Positions 43,996 to 53,771 of a stretch of DNA of 64,000 bases are shown in pieces. Source of the DNA: Massilia mucilaginosa (lineage in GTDB: Bacteria; Pseudomonadota; Gammaproteobacteria; Burkholderiales; Burkholderiaceae_D); the NCBI RefSeq assembly GCF_011682145.1, contig NZ_WHJH01000031.1, positions 1-64,000 on the forward strand, in the 5' to 3' direction. The translations under genes and the position numbers were made by a program. Numbering within the stretch: position 1 is the stretch's first letter; each line of letters opens with the position of its first letter. Under the pieces are notes generated by a model. That model was not told where the DNA came from, searched no databases, and saw only the letters and a program-made list of their open reading frames with translations.

Positions 43996-45839
43996 GCGCC
44001 TCCCTGATCCTCATCAACGGCCGCTTCCACACCACCGACCGCGCCAACCCGATCGTCAACGCGGTCGCCATCGCCGACGAACGCTTCCTGGAAGTGGGCG
44101 CCGTCGACGACGTGATGCGCCACCGCGGCCCGGCGACCCAGGTCATCGACCTGGCCGGACGCACCGTCATTCCGGGCCTGAACGACTCGCACATGCACCT
44201 CATTCGCGGTGGCCTGAACTACAACCTCGAACTGCGCTGGGAAGGCGTGCCCTCGCTGGCCGACGCCATGCGCATGCTGCGCGAACAGGCCGAGCGCACG
44301 CCGTCGCCGCAATGGGTGCGCGTGGTCGGCGGCTGGTCAGAATTTCAATTCGCCGAAAAGCGCATGCCGACCATCGAGGAACTCAACGCCGCCGCCCCCG
44401 ACACCCCGGTCTTCGTGCTGCACCTGTACGACCGCGCCCTGCTCAACCAGGCCGCGCTGCGGGCGGTCGGCTACACCCGCGACACCCCCAACCCGCCCGG
44501 CGGCGAGATCGTGCGCGACGCCGCCGGCAACCCGACCGGCATGCTGATCGCCCGTCCCAACGCGATGATCCTGTACGCCACGCTGGCCAAAGGGCCTGCG
44601 CTGCCGCTCGAACACCAGGTCAACTCCACGCGCCAGTTCATGCGCGAACTCAATCGCCTGGGCGTGACCAGCGTGATCGACGCCGGCGGCGGCTTCCAGA
44701 ACTTCCCCGACGATTACGCCATCGTCGACCAGCTCGCGCGCGACAAGCAGCTCACCGTGCGCATCGCCTACAACCTGTTCACGCAAAACAAGGGCGCCGA
44801 ACTGCAGGACTTCCAGGCCTGGACCAGCATGATCAAGCCGGGCGACGGCAGCGACTACTACCGCCATAACGGCGCCGGCGAGATGCTGGTGTTCTCGGCC
44901 GCCGACTTCGAAGACTTCCTCGAACCGCGTCCCGAACTGGCCGCCGGCATGGAAGACGAACTCGAAAAAGTCGTGCGCCACCTGGTCGAACAGCGCTGGC
45001 CGTTCCGCCTGCACGCCACCTACGACGAATCGATTTCGCGCATGCTCGACGTGTTCGAAAAGGTCAACCGCGAGATCCCCTTCGACGGCCTGCGCTGGAT
45101 GTTCGACCACGCCGAAACCATCACCCCGCGCAATATCGACCGTGTACGCGCGCTCGGCGGCGGCATCGCCATCCAGCACCGCATGGCCTTCCAGGGCGAG
45201 TATTTCGTCGAGCGCTACGGCGCCGAAGCGGCCCGCCACACGCCGCCGATCGCGCGCATGTTAGAGGCCGGCGTGCCGGTCGGCGCCGGCACCGACGCCA
45301 CCCGCGTGGCCAGCTACAACCCGTGGACGGCGCTGTACTGGCTGGTGTCCGGGCGCACCGTCGGCGGCTTGCGCCTGTACGGCGCCGACCAGCAGATGCC
45401 GCGCGCCACCGCGCTCGAACTGTGGACCTCGGGCAGCGCCTGGTTCTCCAGCGAGCAGCATCGGAAGGGCCGCATCAAGGCGGGCCAGCTGGCCGATCTG
45501 GCGGTCCTGTCGGGCGACTATTTCAGCGTGGCGGAAGATGACATCAAGGCGCTCGAATCGGTGCTCACCGTCGTCGGCGGCAACGTGGTGTACGGCGCGG
45601 GCGGCTTTGCCCCGCTGGCGCCGCCCGCCATTCCGGTGCTGCCCGACTGGTCGCCCGTGAAAGCCTACGGCGGCCATTACCGGCCCGTGGCAAACACCCG
45701 CAGCGCGCTGCCGCACCTGTGCGCCGGATCGTGCGGCGTGCATGGCCACGCGCACGGCATCGCCCGCAAGTCGGCCATCCCGGTCAGCAGCCACACCGGC
45801 TTCTGGGGCGCGCTCGGCTGCAGCTGCTTCGCGTTCTGA
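43992..45839 (+). CDS. YtcJ-like amidohydrolase
   Basis: This 615-residue member of the amidohydrolase superfamily has GRTVIPGLNDSHMHLIRGG at the first metal-binding HxH, HATYDESISRML and FDHAETITPRNIDRV for the central ligands, and GAGTDATRVASYNPWTALYWLVSGR for the late Asp. The C-terminal 90 residues carry a His/Cys-rich tail (GSCGVHGHAHGIAR, GALGCSCF) not needed for the fold. Related enzymes hydrolyse exocyclic amides or formamides; the real substrate is unknown. It sits between the XapX and isochorismatase-family genes. Confidence 0.9.
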   Translation: MSASLILINGRFHTTDRANPIVNAVAIADERFLEVGAVDDVMRHRGPATQVIDLAGRTVIPGLNDSHMHLIRGGLNYNLELRWEGVPSLADAMRMLREQAERTPSPQWVRVVGGWSEFQFAEKRMPTIEELNAAAPDTPVFVLHLYDRALLNQAALRAVGYTRDTPNPPGGEIVRDAAGNPTGMLIARPNAMILYATLAKGPALPLEHQVNSTRQFMRELNRLGVTSVIDAGGGFQNFPDDYAIVDQLARDKQLTVRIAYNLFTQNKGAELQDFQAWTSMIKPGDGSDYYRHNGAGEMLVFSAADFEDFLEPRPELAAGMEDELEKVVRHLVEQRWPFRLHATYDESISRMLDVFEKVNREIPFDGLRWMFDHAETITPRNIDRVRALGGGIAIQHRMAFQGEYFVERYGAEAARHTPPIARMLEAGVPVGAGTDATRVASYNPWTALYWLVSGRTVGGLRLYGADQQMPRATALELWTSGSAWFSSEQHRKGRIKAGQLADLAVLSGDYFSVAEDDIKALESVLTVVGGNVVYGAGGFAPLAPPAIPVLPDWSPVKAYGGHYRPVANTRSALPHLCAGSCGVHGHAHGIARKSAIPVSSHTGFWGALGCSCFAF

Positions 45840-45873
45840 CCAGCCCCATTTTTCAACCCAAGGAGTGCATTGC

Positions 45874-46557
45874 ATGAATCCGAAACTCGACGTCCTGACC
45901 CCGCAAAACTCGCAACTGATCTTCATCGACCACCAGCCGCAGATGGCCTTCGGCGTGCAGTCGATCGACCGCCAGGTCCTCAAGAACAACACGGTGGCGC
46001 TGGCCAAGGCCGCCAAAGCCTTCAACATCCCGACCGTGATCACCACCGTCGAAACGCAGGCGTTTTCGGGCCACACCTACCCGGAACTGCTGGACGTGTT
46101 CCCTGGCCAGAAAATCCTCGAGCGCAGCTCGATGAATTCGTGGGACGACCAGAAAGTGCGCGATGCGCTCAAAGCGAGCGGCCGCAAAAAGGTCATCGTG
46201 GCCGGCCTGTGGACGGAAGTGTGCAACAACAGCTTCGCGCTGTGCGCCATGGCCGAAGGCGATTACGAGATCTACATGGTGGCCGATGCATCGGGCGGCA
46301 CCTCGAAGGAAGCGCACGACTACGCCATGCAGCGCATGATCCAGGCCGGCGTGGTGCCGGTGACCTGGCAGCAGGTCATGCTGGAGTGGCAGCGCGACTG
46401 GGCGCACCGCGAAACCTACGACGCCGTGATGGCGATCGTGCGCGAACACTCGGGCGCCTACGGCATGGGCGTCGACTACGCCTACACGATGGTGCACAAG
46501 GCGGCTGAACGCACCACGGGCGAGCACGAAGTGCTAGCGCCGGTGCCGGCCAAGTAA
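45874..46557 (+). CDS. Isochorismatase-family (YcaC-like) hydrolase
   Basis: This 227-residue cysteine hydrolase has the catalytic triad motif positions: IFIDHQPQMAFGV (Asp), the RSSMNSWDDQKVRDAL segment with ASGRKKVIVAGL (Lys region), and LWTEVCNNSFALCAMAEG (Cys). YcaC-type enzymes act on small amides or related carbonyl compounds. AAGGAG lies 8 bp before the ATG. It lies 34 bp after the amidohydrolase, so a common pathway on an amide or carbamate compound is plausible. Confidence 0.92.
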   Translation: MNPKLDVLTPQNSQLIFIDHQPQMAFGVQSIDRQVLKNNTVALAKAAKAFNIPTVITTVETQAFSGHTYPELLDVFPGQKILERSSMNSWDDQKVRDALKASGRKKVIVAGLWTEVCNNSFALCAMAEGDYEIYMVADASGGTSKEAHDYAMQRMIQAGVVPVTWQQVMLEWQRDWAHRETYDAVMAIVREHSGAYGMGVDYAYTMVHKAAERTTGEHEVLAPVPAK

Positions 46558-46623
46558 TCCCATCATCGCCGCCGCTCCCGCCCATGCGCGCGCGGCGGCG
46601 CTAACGACAACAAGAAAGCAACC

Positions 46624-47586
46624 ATGTCCACAAACGACAACCCGAAAACCCTCTCCCGCCGCGCGGCCATCACCGCCGGTGCCTCCCTGGCCGCCGCCAT
46701 CCCGCTGGCCGCCATCAGCTCCGGCGCCCAGGCCGCACCGGCCGCCGCCATCAAGCGCAGCGCCAGCACCATCACCACCAAAGACGGCGTCGAACTCTAT
46801 TACAAGGACTGGGGCAGCGGCCAACCGGTCGTGTTCTGCCACGGCTGGCCGTTGAACAGCGACAGCTGGGAATCGCAGATGTTCCACCTAGCGAACAACG
46901 GTTTCCGCGTCATCGCCCACGACCGCCGTGGCCACGGCCGTTCCAGCCAGCCCTGGACCGGCAACGACATGGACCACTACGCCGACGACCTGGCCCAGGT
47001 CATCGAAGCGCTGGACCTGAAAAACGCCATCCTGATCGGCTTTTCGACCGGCGGCGGCGAAGTGGCCCGCTACGTCGGCCGCCACGGCACCAGTCGCGTC
47101 GCCAAACTCGGCCTCATCTCCGCCGTGCCGCCGCTGATGCTCAAAACCGCCGACAACCCGGGCGGCCTGCCGATCGAGGTCTTCGACGGCATCCGCGCGG
47201 CCTCGGTCAAGGACCGCTCGCAGTTCTACCTGGACCTGGCCTCCGGCCCGTTCTACGGCTTCAACCGCCCCGGCGCCAAAACCTCGCAGGGCCTGATCAA
47301 CGCCTGGTGGATGCAGGGCATGATGGCCGGCCACAAGAACACCTACGACTCGATCAAGGCGTTCTCGGAAACCGACTTCCGCGCCGACCTGAAAAAATTC
47401 GACAAGCCGACCCTGGTCATCCACGGCGCCGACGACCAGATCGTGCCGATCGACGCCGCCGGCAAGGCCTCGGCCGCCATCGTCAAGCACGCCAAGCTGA
47501 TTATCTATCCTGGCGCCCCGCACGGACTGACCGACACCCACAAGGACCAGGTCAACGCCGACATTCTCGCTTTCGCCACATCGTGA
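46624..47586 (+). CDS. Tat-exported alpha/beta hydrolase (non-haem chloroperoxidase-like)
   Basis: This 320-residue protein begins with a twin-arginine leader ([20 protein letters not shown]), probably cleaved after SGAQA. The mature part is an alpha/beta hydrolase like bacterial non-haem haloperoxidases: [18 protein letters not shown] (oxyanion region), [11 protein letters not shown], the nucleophile elbow [21 protein letters not shown] (Asp) and [10 protein letters not shown] (His). Substrate unknown. In this operon it follows the isochorismatase-family gene, a common pairing. The next gene overlaps its stop. Confidence 0.9.
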   Translation: MSTNDNPKTLSRRAAITAGASLAAAIPLAAISSGAQAAPAAAIKRSASTITTKDGVELYYKDWGSGQPVVFCHGWPLNSDSWESQMFHLANNGFRVIAHDRRGHGRSSQPWTGNDMDHYADDLAQVIEALDLKNAILIGFSTGGGEVARYVGRHGTSRVAKLGLISAVPPLMLKTADNPGGLPIEVFDGIRAASVKDRSQFYLDLASGPFYGFNRPGAKTSQGLINAWWMQGMMAGHKNTYDSIKAFSETDFRADLKKFDKPTLVIHGADDQIVPIDAAGKASAAIVKHAKLIIYPGAPHGLTDTHKDQVNADILAFATS

Positions 47587-48269
47587 CCCCCGACCAGCGC
47601 AACCGCCTCCGCAGCATCGACATGGGCTTCCTGGCGGGCTATGTGGACACCCTGGGCTTCGTCGCCCTGTTTGGCTTGTTCACCGCCCATGTCACCGGTA
47701 ACTTCGTGCTGATCGGGGTTGCGCTGGCCGACACCTCCAAGGCCTCAATCCTGCTCAAGTTCCTGGCCTTCCCCGCCTTCATCGCGGGCATCGCCATGGC
47801 GCGCCTGCTGATCCTGGCCTGCGACAAGCGCCGGTGGCCGGCCCTGAAACTGGCCCTGCTGCTGCAAGTGGTCCTGCTGGCCGGCTTCATGCTGGCCGGG
47901 ATGGCCGCCGCGCCCATCGGCGACACCGCTTCCACCCTGGCCATGGCGGCGGGCCTCCTGGGCACCGCCGCCATGGGCGCGCACAGCGCCAGCAGCCGCC
48001 TGCTGCTGGCCCAACTGGCGCCCACCTCGATGATGACCGGGAACGTGACCCAGGTCGTCATCGACAGCATCGACGTGCTGCGCGGCGCCGGCGACGCCGC
48101 CACCAGCGCGCGCTGCGGCAAATTCTTCTGGCCCCTGCTCGCTTTTGCCATCGGCGCCATCGCCGCCGCCTTTGCCTTCATGGCGTTCGGCTTCATCGCC
48201 CTGTCAATCCCGATCGCGATTCTGTGCGCCGACATGGCGCTGCCCGAGCCAGGCAAGGGAACCGCATGA
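47583..48269 (+). CDS. YoaK family (DUF1275) membrane protein
   Basis: This roughly 228-residue membrane protein of the DUF1275/YoaK family has six hydrophobic helices. It starts [21 protein letters not shown] with the typical FTAHVTGNF motif, and later has [22 protein letters not shown] 47583 overlaps the previous stop (GTGA); ATG 47622 is a shorter alternative. Function unknown. It is coupled both to the hydrolase upstream and to the TMEM175 gene downstream (4-bp overlaps). Confidence 0.88.
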   Translation: MTPDQRNRLRSIDMGFLAGYVDTLGFVALFGLFTAHVTGNFVLIGVALADTSKASILLKFLAFPAFIAGIAMARLLILACDKRRWPALKLALLLQVVLLAGFMLAGMAAAPIGDTASTLAMAAGLLGTAAMGAHSASSRLLLAQLAPTSMMTGNVTQVVIDSIDVLRGAGDAATSARCGKFFWPLLAFAIGAIAAAFAFMAFGFIALSIPIAILCADMALPEPGKGTA

Positions 48270-48823
48270 ACAAGGTGCGCCTGGAAGCCTTCAGCGATGG
48301 CGTGATCGCCATCATCATCACCATCATGGTGCTGGAACTGAAAACCCCGCACGGCCCGGCGCCGCACGACCTGGCGCCGGTGCTGCCGGTGATGCTGCGC
48401 TACCTGCTCAGCTTCATCTACGTGGGCATCTACTGGATCAACCACCACTACCTGTTCGACAAGGTGCGGAAGGTCGACGGCGTGGCCATGTGGGCCAACC
48501 TGCACCTGCTGTTCTGGATTTCGCTGATTCCTTTTGTGACCGCGTGGGCCGGCGAACATCCGTTCGATTCGGTTCCGGTGGCCATGTACGGCGTGGTGCT
48601 GCTGATGTGCTCCATCGGCTTTGTGGTACTGGACGAGGTGCTGCGGCGGCGCGGCGCCATGCACGCCGGCCCCGCGCGTCCGAGCTGGATGGAACGCAAG
48701 AACCTGGCCTCGATGCTGCTGTATGCGCTGGCGATCCCGCTCGCGCTGTGGTACGCGCCGGCTGGCTCCGCCGTGCATGTGATCGTCGCCATGCTCTGGC
48801 TGCGCCCGCGCGCGCCAGCTTGA
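48266..48823 (+). CDS. TMEM175-family (DUF1211) membrane protein
   Basis: This 185-residue protein has the family FSDGVIAIIITIMVLEL first helix, which in characterised TMEM175 proteins lines a potassium-selective pore, and YVGIYWINHHYLFDKV in the third helix. There are five to six helices in all. Bacterial members form tetrameric K+ channels; activity of this one is inferred from family only. Its ATG overlaps the previous stop by 4 bp. It is the last gene of the run begun at 43747. Confidence 0.9.
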   Translation: MNKVRLEAFSDGVIAIIITIMVLELKTPHGPAPHDLAPVLPVMLRYLLSFIYVGIYWINHHYLFDKVRKVDGVAMWANLHLLFWISLIPFVTAWAGEHPFDSVPVAMYGVVLLMCSIGFVVLDEVLRRRGAMHAGPARPSWMERKNLASMLLYALAIPLALWYAPAGSAVHVIVAMLWLRPRAPA

Positions 48824-48907
48824 GCCGATGGCGCCGGTGGTATCATCGCGCGCCATGAACAGCGGCTTGCCGAGCGCTGACCGCCCGGCGCACAGGACCA
48901 ACATCGT

Positions 48908-51900
48908 ATGACACCGCACTCCATGTTCAGCACATCCTTGCGGCGCCTGGCCGCCCTGGTGCTGGCGAGCGCCTTGGGCGCCGCCGCGCAGGCGCAGGTG
49001 CGCTCGCTCGACCAGCTGGAGCACCGGCGCTGGGTTGCGGCCGACGGCGGCCCGAGCCAGGTCGGCGCCATGGCCCAGACGCGCGACGGCTACCTGTGGC
49101 TCGGCACCAATGAATCCCTGTTCCGCTTCGACGGCGTGCGTTTCGTGCGCTACGAAGCGCCCGGCCTGAACACGCCGGGTATCGTCGCCTCGCTGCTGGC
49201 CGTGGACGACGAACTGTGGGTCGGCCTGCGCTTCGGCGGCGTGCGCGTGATCGGCCCGGGCGGCATGCGCGAACACCCGCCCGGTCCCAACCTGCCCGAG
49301 GGCGCCATCTACAGCCTCGCGCGCGACAGCGCCAGGGCGATCTGGGTCGCCGCCGACGATGGCCTGGCGCGTTACGACGGCAGCCACTGGGAACGGATCG
49401 GCTCCGGCTGGGGCTTCCCCGGCAAGAAGGCGCGCGCGGTGTTCGTCGACGGCGGCGGCACGCTGTGGGCCGCCAACGAAAACCGCCTCCTGTACCTGCC
49501 CAAGGGCGAACGCCGTTTCGTCGACAGCGGCCTGGCGGTGGACTGGGCCGGCCAGATCGCGCAGGCGCGCGACGGCGCCATCTGGCTCACGGAGCGCTAC
49601 AGCGGCAAGATCCATCGCGTGCTGCTGTTCGATGGCCACCTGACCACCGGCACCATCGCCATCGACACACCGGCCATCGGCCTGCTGTTCGACCGCGGCG
49701 GCGGCCTGTGGATCGGCACCACCGGCAACGGCGTGCAGTACGTCGACAATCCACGCAGCATGGGCGCCATCAAGACGCGCACCACGTTTTCGGCGCGCGA
49801 TGGCCTCAGTTCGGACTTCATCTGGAAGATGCTGGAAGACGCCGAAGGCAACCTCTGGGTCGGCAGCAACGCAGGCCTGGACCGCTTCCGCCAGCGCGCC
49901 CTGATGCCCGCCGGTTTTCCGGCCGGTTCGCTCAACTTCGCGCTGGTCGCCGGCAACGACGGCAGCCTGTGGGCCGGTCCCAGCAACCGCCCGGCCATGC
50001 GCCTGATGAACGGCGCCGCCGCGGTGCTGGACATGCCGGCGCCGGTGTCGTGCGCCATGCGCGATCTTGATGGCACCATCTGGATGGGCGGCCCGTCCGG
50101 CATCTGGCGCTCGCGCGGTGCGCGCCTGGAAAAATTCGCCGACCTGCCGCCGGCCGCGCTGGCCGAATCATCGGTGCGGGCAATGGCGCGCGACGCCAGC
50201 GGCGACCTGTGGGTCTCGTTCAACCGGCTTGGCCTGTTCCGCCTGCGCGACGGCGTGTGGATCGCCACGCCGCCGCCCTCGCCGTCGGCCAACCAGCGCA
50301 TGCCGGTGTCCGCCTCGGCCGACGCCAGCGGGCGGCTGTGGTTCGGCTACCGCGACAACCTGCTGGTCACCCGCGACGGCGATGGCGAAAAACGCTGGGG
50401 CGAAGCGGACGGCATGAACATCGGCCACGTCATCGCCATCACCCATCACGGCCAGCGCACCTGGGTCGGCGGCCAGCGCGGCATCGGCTACATCGACGGC
50501 CAGCGCTACCAGGCATTGCGCCTGCCCGACAACGGCCTGTTCGCCAACATCTACGCCATCATCGTGGTGCCGGCCAAGGACGGGCGCGGCGACGACCTGT
50601 GGGTGCACTCGCGCTCGGGCATCTTCCAGCTGACCGCCGCCGAAATGGCGCGCGCGTATGCCGATGCGAGCTACCGCATCGGCTACCGCTCGTACGATCT
50701 GATGGGCGGGCTGGCCAACGACCCGTACCAGGTGCTGCCGCTGCCGACGGCGGTGCGCAGCCGCGACGGGCGGCTGTGGTTCTCGACCAGCAGCGGCGTG
50801 GCCTGGATCGATCCGGACCGGCCCCACCCGGAGCAGGCCGGCCCCAGGGTGCTGATCGAGTCGGTCCATGTGGACGGCGTGCTTGCGGCCGGCGGCGCGC
50901 CTGCCACCCTGGCCGCCGGCACCCAGCGCATCGCGATCGACTACACGGCACTGAGCCTGTCCGCGCCCGAGCGCCTGAACTTCCGCTACCGGCTCGATGG
51001 CTACGACTCCGGCTGGCAGGATGCGGGACGCCAGCGCCAGGCCGTCTACACCGGCCTCGGTGCGGGCAAATACCGCTTCCGCGTGGTGGCGCATAACCAG
51101 GATGGGCTGCCCAGCACGCGCGAAGCCGTGTTCGAATTCCGCATTGCGCCGGCGCTGTACCGCCAGCCGCTGTTCTTGCTGCTGGCAGGCTCGCTCGGCT
51201 TCGGCGCCTTGTGGATGCTGTACCGGATCAACATGCGGCGCGCCGCCGCGCGCCTGTGCGAACGCATCGAGGAGCGCCACAGCGAACGCGAACGCATCGC
51301 GCGCGACCTGCACGACACCTTGCTGCAAGGCGTGCACGGACTGATTTTGCGCTTCCAGGCGATCGTCTACACCATCCCGGCCGGCAGTCCGGCGCGCCAC
51401 AGCCTGGAAGATGCGCTCGACCGCGCCGACCAGGTGCTGATCGAAGGCCGCGACCGGGTGCGCGACCTGCGCATCGGCGCGGTCGACCTGAGCGAACTGC
51501 ACGACGCCTTGCACAAGCTGGGCACGGAACTCGAACAAAAAGGCGGCGCGCGCTTTGCGCTGACGGTGCGCGGCACGCCGGCGCAATTGCGTCCGCTGGT
51601 GCGCGACGAGGTGTACCAGGTCGGGCACGAGGCGATCGTCAACGCTTTCCGCCACGCGCATGCGCAGCACGTGACGGTCGAAGTCGACTACGGCGCGCGC
51701 CTGTTCCGCATGACGGTCGGCGACGATGGCCTGGGCATCGACGCAAGCTACAGGACGCCGCAGGGACGCCCGGACCACTGGGGCTTGCGCGGCATGCACG
51801 AGCGGGTGGCGCGCATCGGCGCCCAACTGGTGATCGACAGCGATCCGGCGCGCGGCAGCGCGATCCGGCTCGACATCAAGGCGCAACTGGCCTACCGGCG

Positions 51901-51961
51901 CGCGCCGCGCCGCCTGTTCGCATGGCTGCGTACAAAAAACCATAAAAGGGGAGAACAATGA
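48908..51961 (+). CDS. Two-component sensor histidine kinase with beta-propeller sensor
   Basis: This 1017-residue kinase has a signal peptide ending AQA, then about 600 residues of two-component propeller repeats (GYLWLGTNESLFRFDG, AIWVAADDGLARYDG, NLWVGSNAGLDRF and others). A Y_Y_Y domain (LNFRYRLDGYDSGWQDAG) follows, then one membrane helix near 753-775. The HisKA_3 dimerisation helix has phospho-acceptor His802 (ARDLHDTLLQGV), and the HATPase has its N box (GHEAIVNAFRHAH) near 906 and a GDDGLGID G box near 938. The stop overlaps the response regulator start. The periplasmic propeller probably senses a large or sugar-like ligand, but that is unproven. Confidence 0.94.
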   Translation: MTPHSMFSTSLRRLAALVLASALGAAAQAQVRSLDQLEHRRWVAADGGPSQVGAMAQTRDGYLWLGTNESLFRFDGVRFVRYEAPGLNTPGIVASLLAVDDELWVGLRFGGVRVIGPGGMREHPPGPNLPEGAIYSLARDSARAIWVAADDGLARYDGSHWERIGSGWGFPGKKARAVFVDGGGTLWAANENRLLYLPKGERRFVDSGLAVDWAGQIAQARDGAIWLTERYSGKIHRVLLFDGHLTTGTIAIDTPAIGLLFDRGGGLWIGTTGNGVQYVDNPRSMGAIKTRTTFSARDGLSSDFIWKMLEDAEGNLWVGSNAGLDRFRQRALMPAGFPAGSLNFALVAGNDGSLWAGPSNRPAMRLMNGAAAVLDMPAPVSCAMRDLDGTIWMGGPSGIWRSRGARLEKFADLPPAALAESSVRAMARDASGDLWVSFNRLGLFRLRDGVWIATPPPSPSANQRMPVSASADASGRLWFGYRDNLLVTRDGDGEKRWGEADGMNIGHVIAITHHGQRTWVGGQRGIGYIDGQRYQALRLPDNGLFANIYAIIVVPAKDGRGDDLWVHSRSGIFQLTAAEMARAYADASYRIGYRSYDLMGGLANDPYQVLPLPTAVRSRDGRLWFSTSSGVAWIDPDRPHPEQAGPRVLIESVHVDGVLAAGGAPATLAAGTQRIAIDYTALSLSAPERLNFRYRLDGYDSGWQDAGRQRQAVYTGLGAGKYRFRVVAHNQDGLPSTREAVFEFRIAPALYRQPLFLLLAGSLGFGALWMLYRINMRRAAARLCERIEERHSERERIARDLHDTLLQGVHGLILRFQAIVYTIPAGSPARHSLEDALDRADQVLIEGRDRVRDLRIGAVDLSELHDALHKLGTELEQKGGARFALTVRGTPAQLRPLVRDEVYQVGHEAIVNAFRHAHAQHVTVEVDYGARLFRMTVGDDGLGIDASYRTPQGRPDHWGLRGMHERVARIGAQLVIDSDPARGSAIRLDIKAQLAYRRAPRRLFAWLRTKNHKRGEQ

Positions 51962-52590
51962 ATCCTGAAACGCCACCCATCCGGGTGCTGGTGTGCGACG
52001 ACCATCCGATGATGCGCGAAGGGATTGCCGCCGTCATCGCCAGTCAGCCCGACATGTGCCTGGCCGGCGAAGCGGGCGACGGGCGCGAGGCGGTGACGCA
52101 GTACCGCGCGCTGCAGCCGGATGTGGCGCTGATCGACATCCAGATGCCCGACATGAACGGCATCGAAGCGATCCAGGCGATCCGCGCCGAATTCGCGCAG
52201 GCGCGCATCGCGGTGCTGACCACCTACCGGGGCGACGCGCGCGCGCTGCAAGCGATCCGCTCCGGCGCGCAGGCCTACCTGCTCAAGAGCGCCCTGCGCA
52301 AGGAGCTGACCGAGGCGATCCGCGCGCTGGCGGCGGGCAAGCGCTATTTTCCGGCGGAGATCGCGGCCGAACTGGCCAACCACCTGGGCCAGGAACGCCT
52401 GACCCCGCGCGAAGTGCAGGTGCTGCAACTGATCGCGCGGGGACACAGCAACAAGCAGGTGGCGGGCGAACTGGCGCTGTCGGAAGATACCGTCAAGGGG
52501 CACCTGCGCAATATCATGGACAAGCTGGGGGCGAACAACCGCACGCACGCGGTGACGATTGCGATCGAACGCGGATTTATCGGTTTGTAG
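51958..52590 (+). CDS. NarL/LuxR-family response regulator
   Basis: This 210-residue regulator has a receiver domain with acidic pair DD at 14-15 (VLVCDDHPMMREG), phospho-acceptor D60 (ALIDIQMPD), a conserved Thr and Lys (LTTYRGD, YLLKS), and a C-terminal GerE/LuxR helix-turn-helix (LTPREVQVLQLIARGHSNKQ ... DTVKGHLRNIMDKLG). It overlaps the kinase stop by 4 bp and is its cognate partner. Target genes are unknown. Confidence 0.96.
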   Translation: MNPETPPIRVLVCDDHPMMREGIAAVIASQPDMCLAGEAGDGREAVTQYRALQPDVALIDIQMPDMNGIEAIQAIRAEFAQARIAVLTTYRGDARALQAIRSGAQAYLLKSALRKELTEAIRALAAGKRYFPAEIAAELANHLGQERLTPREVQVLQLIARGHSNKQVAGELALSEDTVKGHLRNIMDKLGANNRTHAVTIAIERGFIGL

Positions 52591-52706
52591 ATTGACGGGG
52601 TTGACGATCAAAGAAGCGTAGTATGAGGAACTGGTGACAAAAACAGCAACTTTACTTCATTGACAATCAATCCGCGCGACGGCGCGCTTAGCTGGCAGGA
52701 ATCATG

Positions 52707-53129
52707 ATGAATTTTCGACGCTTCACCAGATCGCGCTGGGGTTCGGTTTTCTCGTCCATCGTCGTGTTTGCCGCCGCTTTTGTGATCGGCATGGCGCTGC
52801 TGGGCCTCGTTTCGCTTTCCTGGCCGGGCTGGAATACGATCCTGAAATCAGGATGCCTGTTCGCCCTTTTTGGCACCTGTTTTGGATCGATCGTCGCGCT
52901 CGACAGCAGATCATCCATGGCTGCCGGGGACTACCCGCTTGTTCGCACCTTGTTGTGTGGCGCGTTCGCCGCTGCCGCTGTTTTGGTTGCGCAGGCGTGG
53001 CCACCGGCGGCGATCAGCCACGCGTGGCTGGCCGGCGGCGCCGTCATCGGCGACGTGCTCGGATGGATCGGCTGGACCTGGGCGAAATACATCAGCTTCC
53101 AGCTCGCACCAACACTTTTGGGGGGGTAG
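52707..53129 (+). CDS. Small membrane protein, unknown function
   Basis: This 140-residue protein has four predicted hydrophobic segments (about 13-35, 44-60, 80-97, 105-125), with SWPGWNTILKSGCLFALFGTCFG and WLAGGAVIGDVLGWIGWTW. AGGA lies 6 bp before ATG 52707; ATG 52704 directly in front is less well spaced. No family recognised. It stands alone between the two-component genes and the AraC-type gene. Confidence 0.65.
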   Translation: MNFRRFTRSRWGSVFSSIVVFAAAFVIGMALLGLVSLSWPGWNTILKSGCLFALFGTCFGSIVALDSRSSMAAGDYPLVRTLLCGAFAAAAVLVAQAWPPAAISHAWLAGGAVIGDVLGWIGWTWAKYISFQLAPTLLGG

Positions 53130-53217
53130 GCAGTCACCCGGGCGGCCCTGTTCGCGCAAGCTGGCTTCACGCATCATCGTCGCTGACGCAAGATCGTCAG
53201 CCACCCTGGAGCGAACC

Positions 53218-53646
53218 ATGCAAGCGACCCTGATTTCCCCCTCATCGAAGGCCGCGCCGGCGCGCTACCGCCGCCAGGCGCCGCCGCTGCCGCTGCCGTC
53301 GCCGGATGAGGGCAAGGGCGCCCTCGCCGCCTGGCAGGTGCGCCAGCTGACCGCGCATATCGACGCCAACCTGTGCGCCACCCTGCGCACCACGCATCTG
53401 GCCGCCACGGTGGGCCTGAGCGTGAGCCACTTCTCGCGCGCGTTCAAGAACGCGGTCGGGGTGCCGCCGCGCCTGTACGTGCTGCGGCGCCGGGTGGCGG
53501 CGGCGTGCGAGGCCATGCTCTCCGGCGACGAACCGCTGACCCACATCGCCCACGCCCATGGCTTTTGCGACCAGTCGCATTTTTCGCGCGCCTTCCAGAT
53601 GCTGATCGGGATGGGGCCGCAGGCATGGCGCCGCAGCCAGCGCTGA
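53218..53646 (+). CDS. AraC-type regulator, DNA-binding domain only
   Basis: The 142-residue protein consists of a Pro-rich 35-residue lead followed by the whole AraC DNA-binding domain with both helix-turn-helices (TTHLAATVGLSVSHFSRAFKN and PLTHIAHAHGFCDQSHFSRAF). It lacks an effector domain, like SoxS/MarA-sized members. ATG 53218 is the first in-frame start giving a complete domain. What it regulates cannot be told; the CPBP gene 126 bp downstream is the nearest candidate. Confidence 0.85.
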   Translation: MQATLISPSSKAAPARYRRQAPPLPLPSPDEGKGALAAWQVRQLTAHIDANLCATLRTTHLAATVGLSVSHFSRAFKNAVGVPPRLYVLRRRVAAACEAMLSGDEPLTHIAHAHGFCDQSHFSRAFQMLIGMGPQAWRRSQR

Positions 53647-53771
53647 ACATTTTTTCGCCCGTAACCGGCGATCAGGAACATGGTTCTTTTCGGCCAGCCA
53701 GGCCATCTGGGATAATGTGCGCCGGCGTCGCATGGCGACACTCTCCGATCTCACTGGCAGGCAGAAAACGT

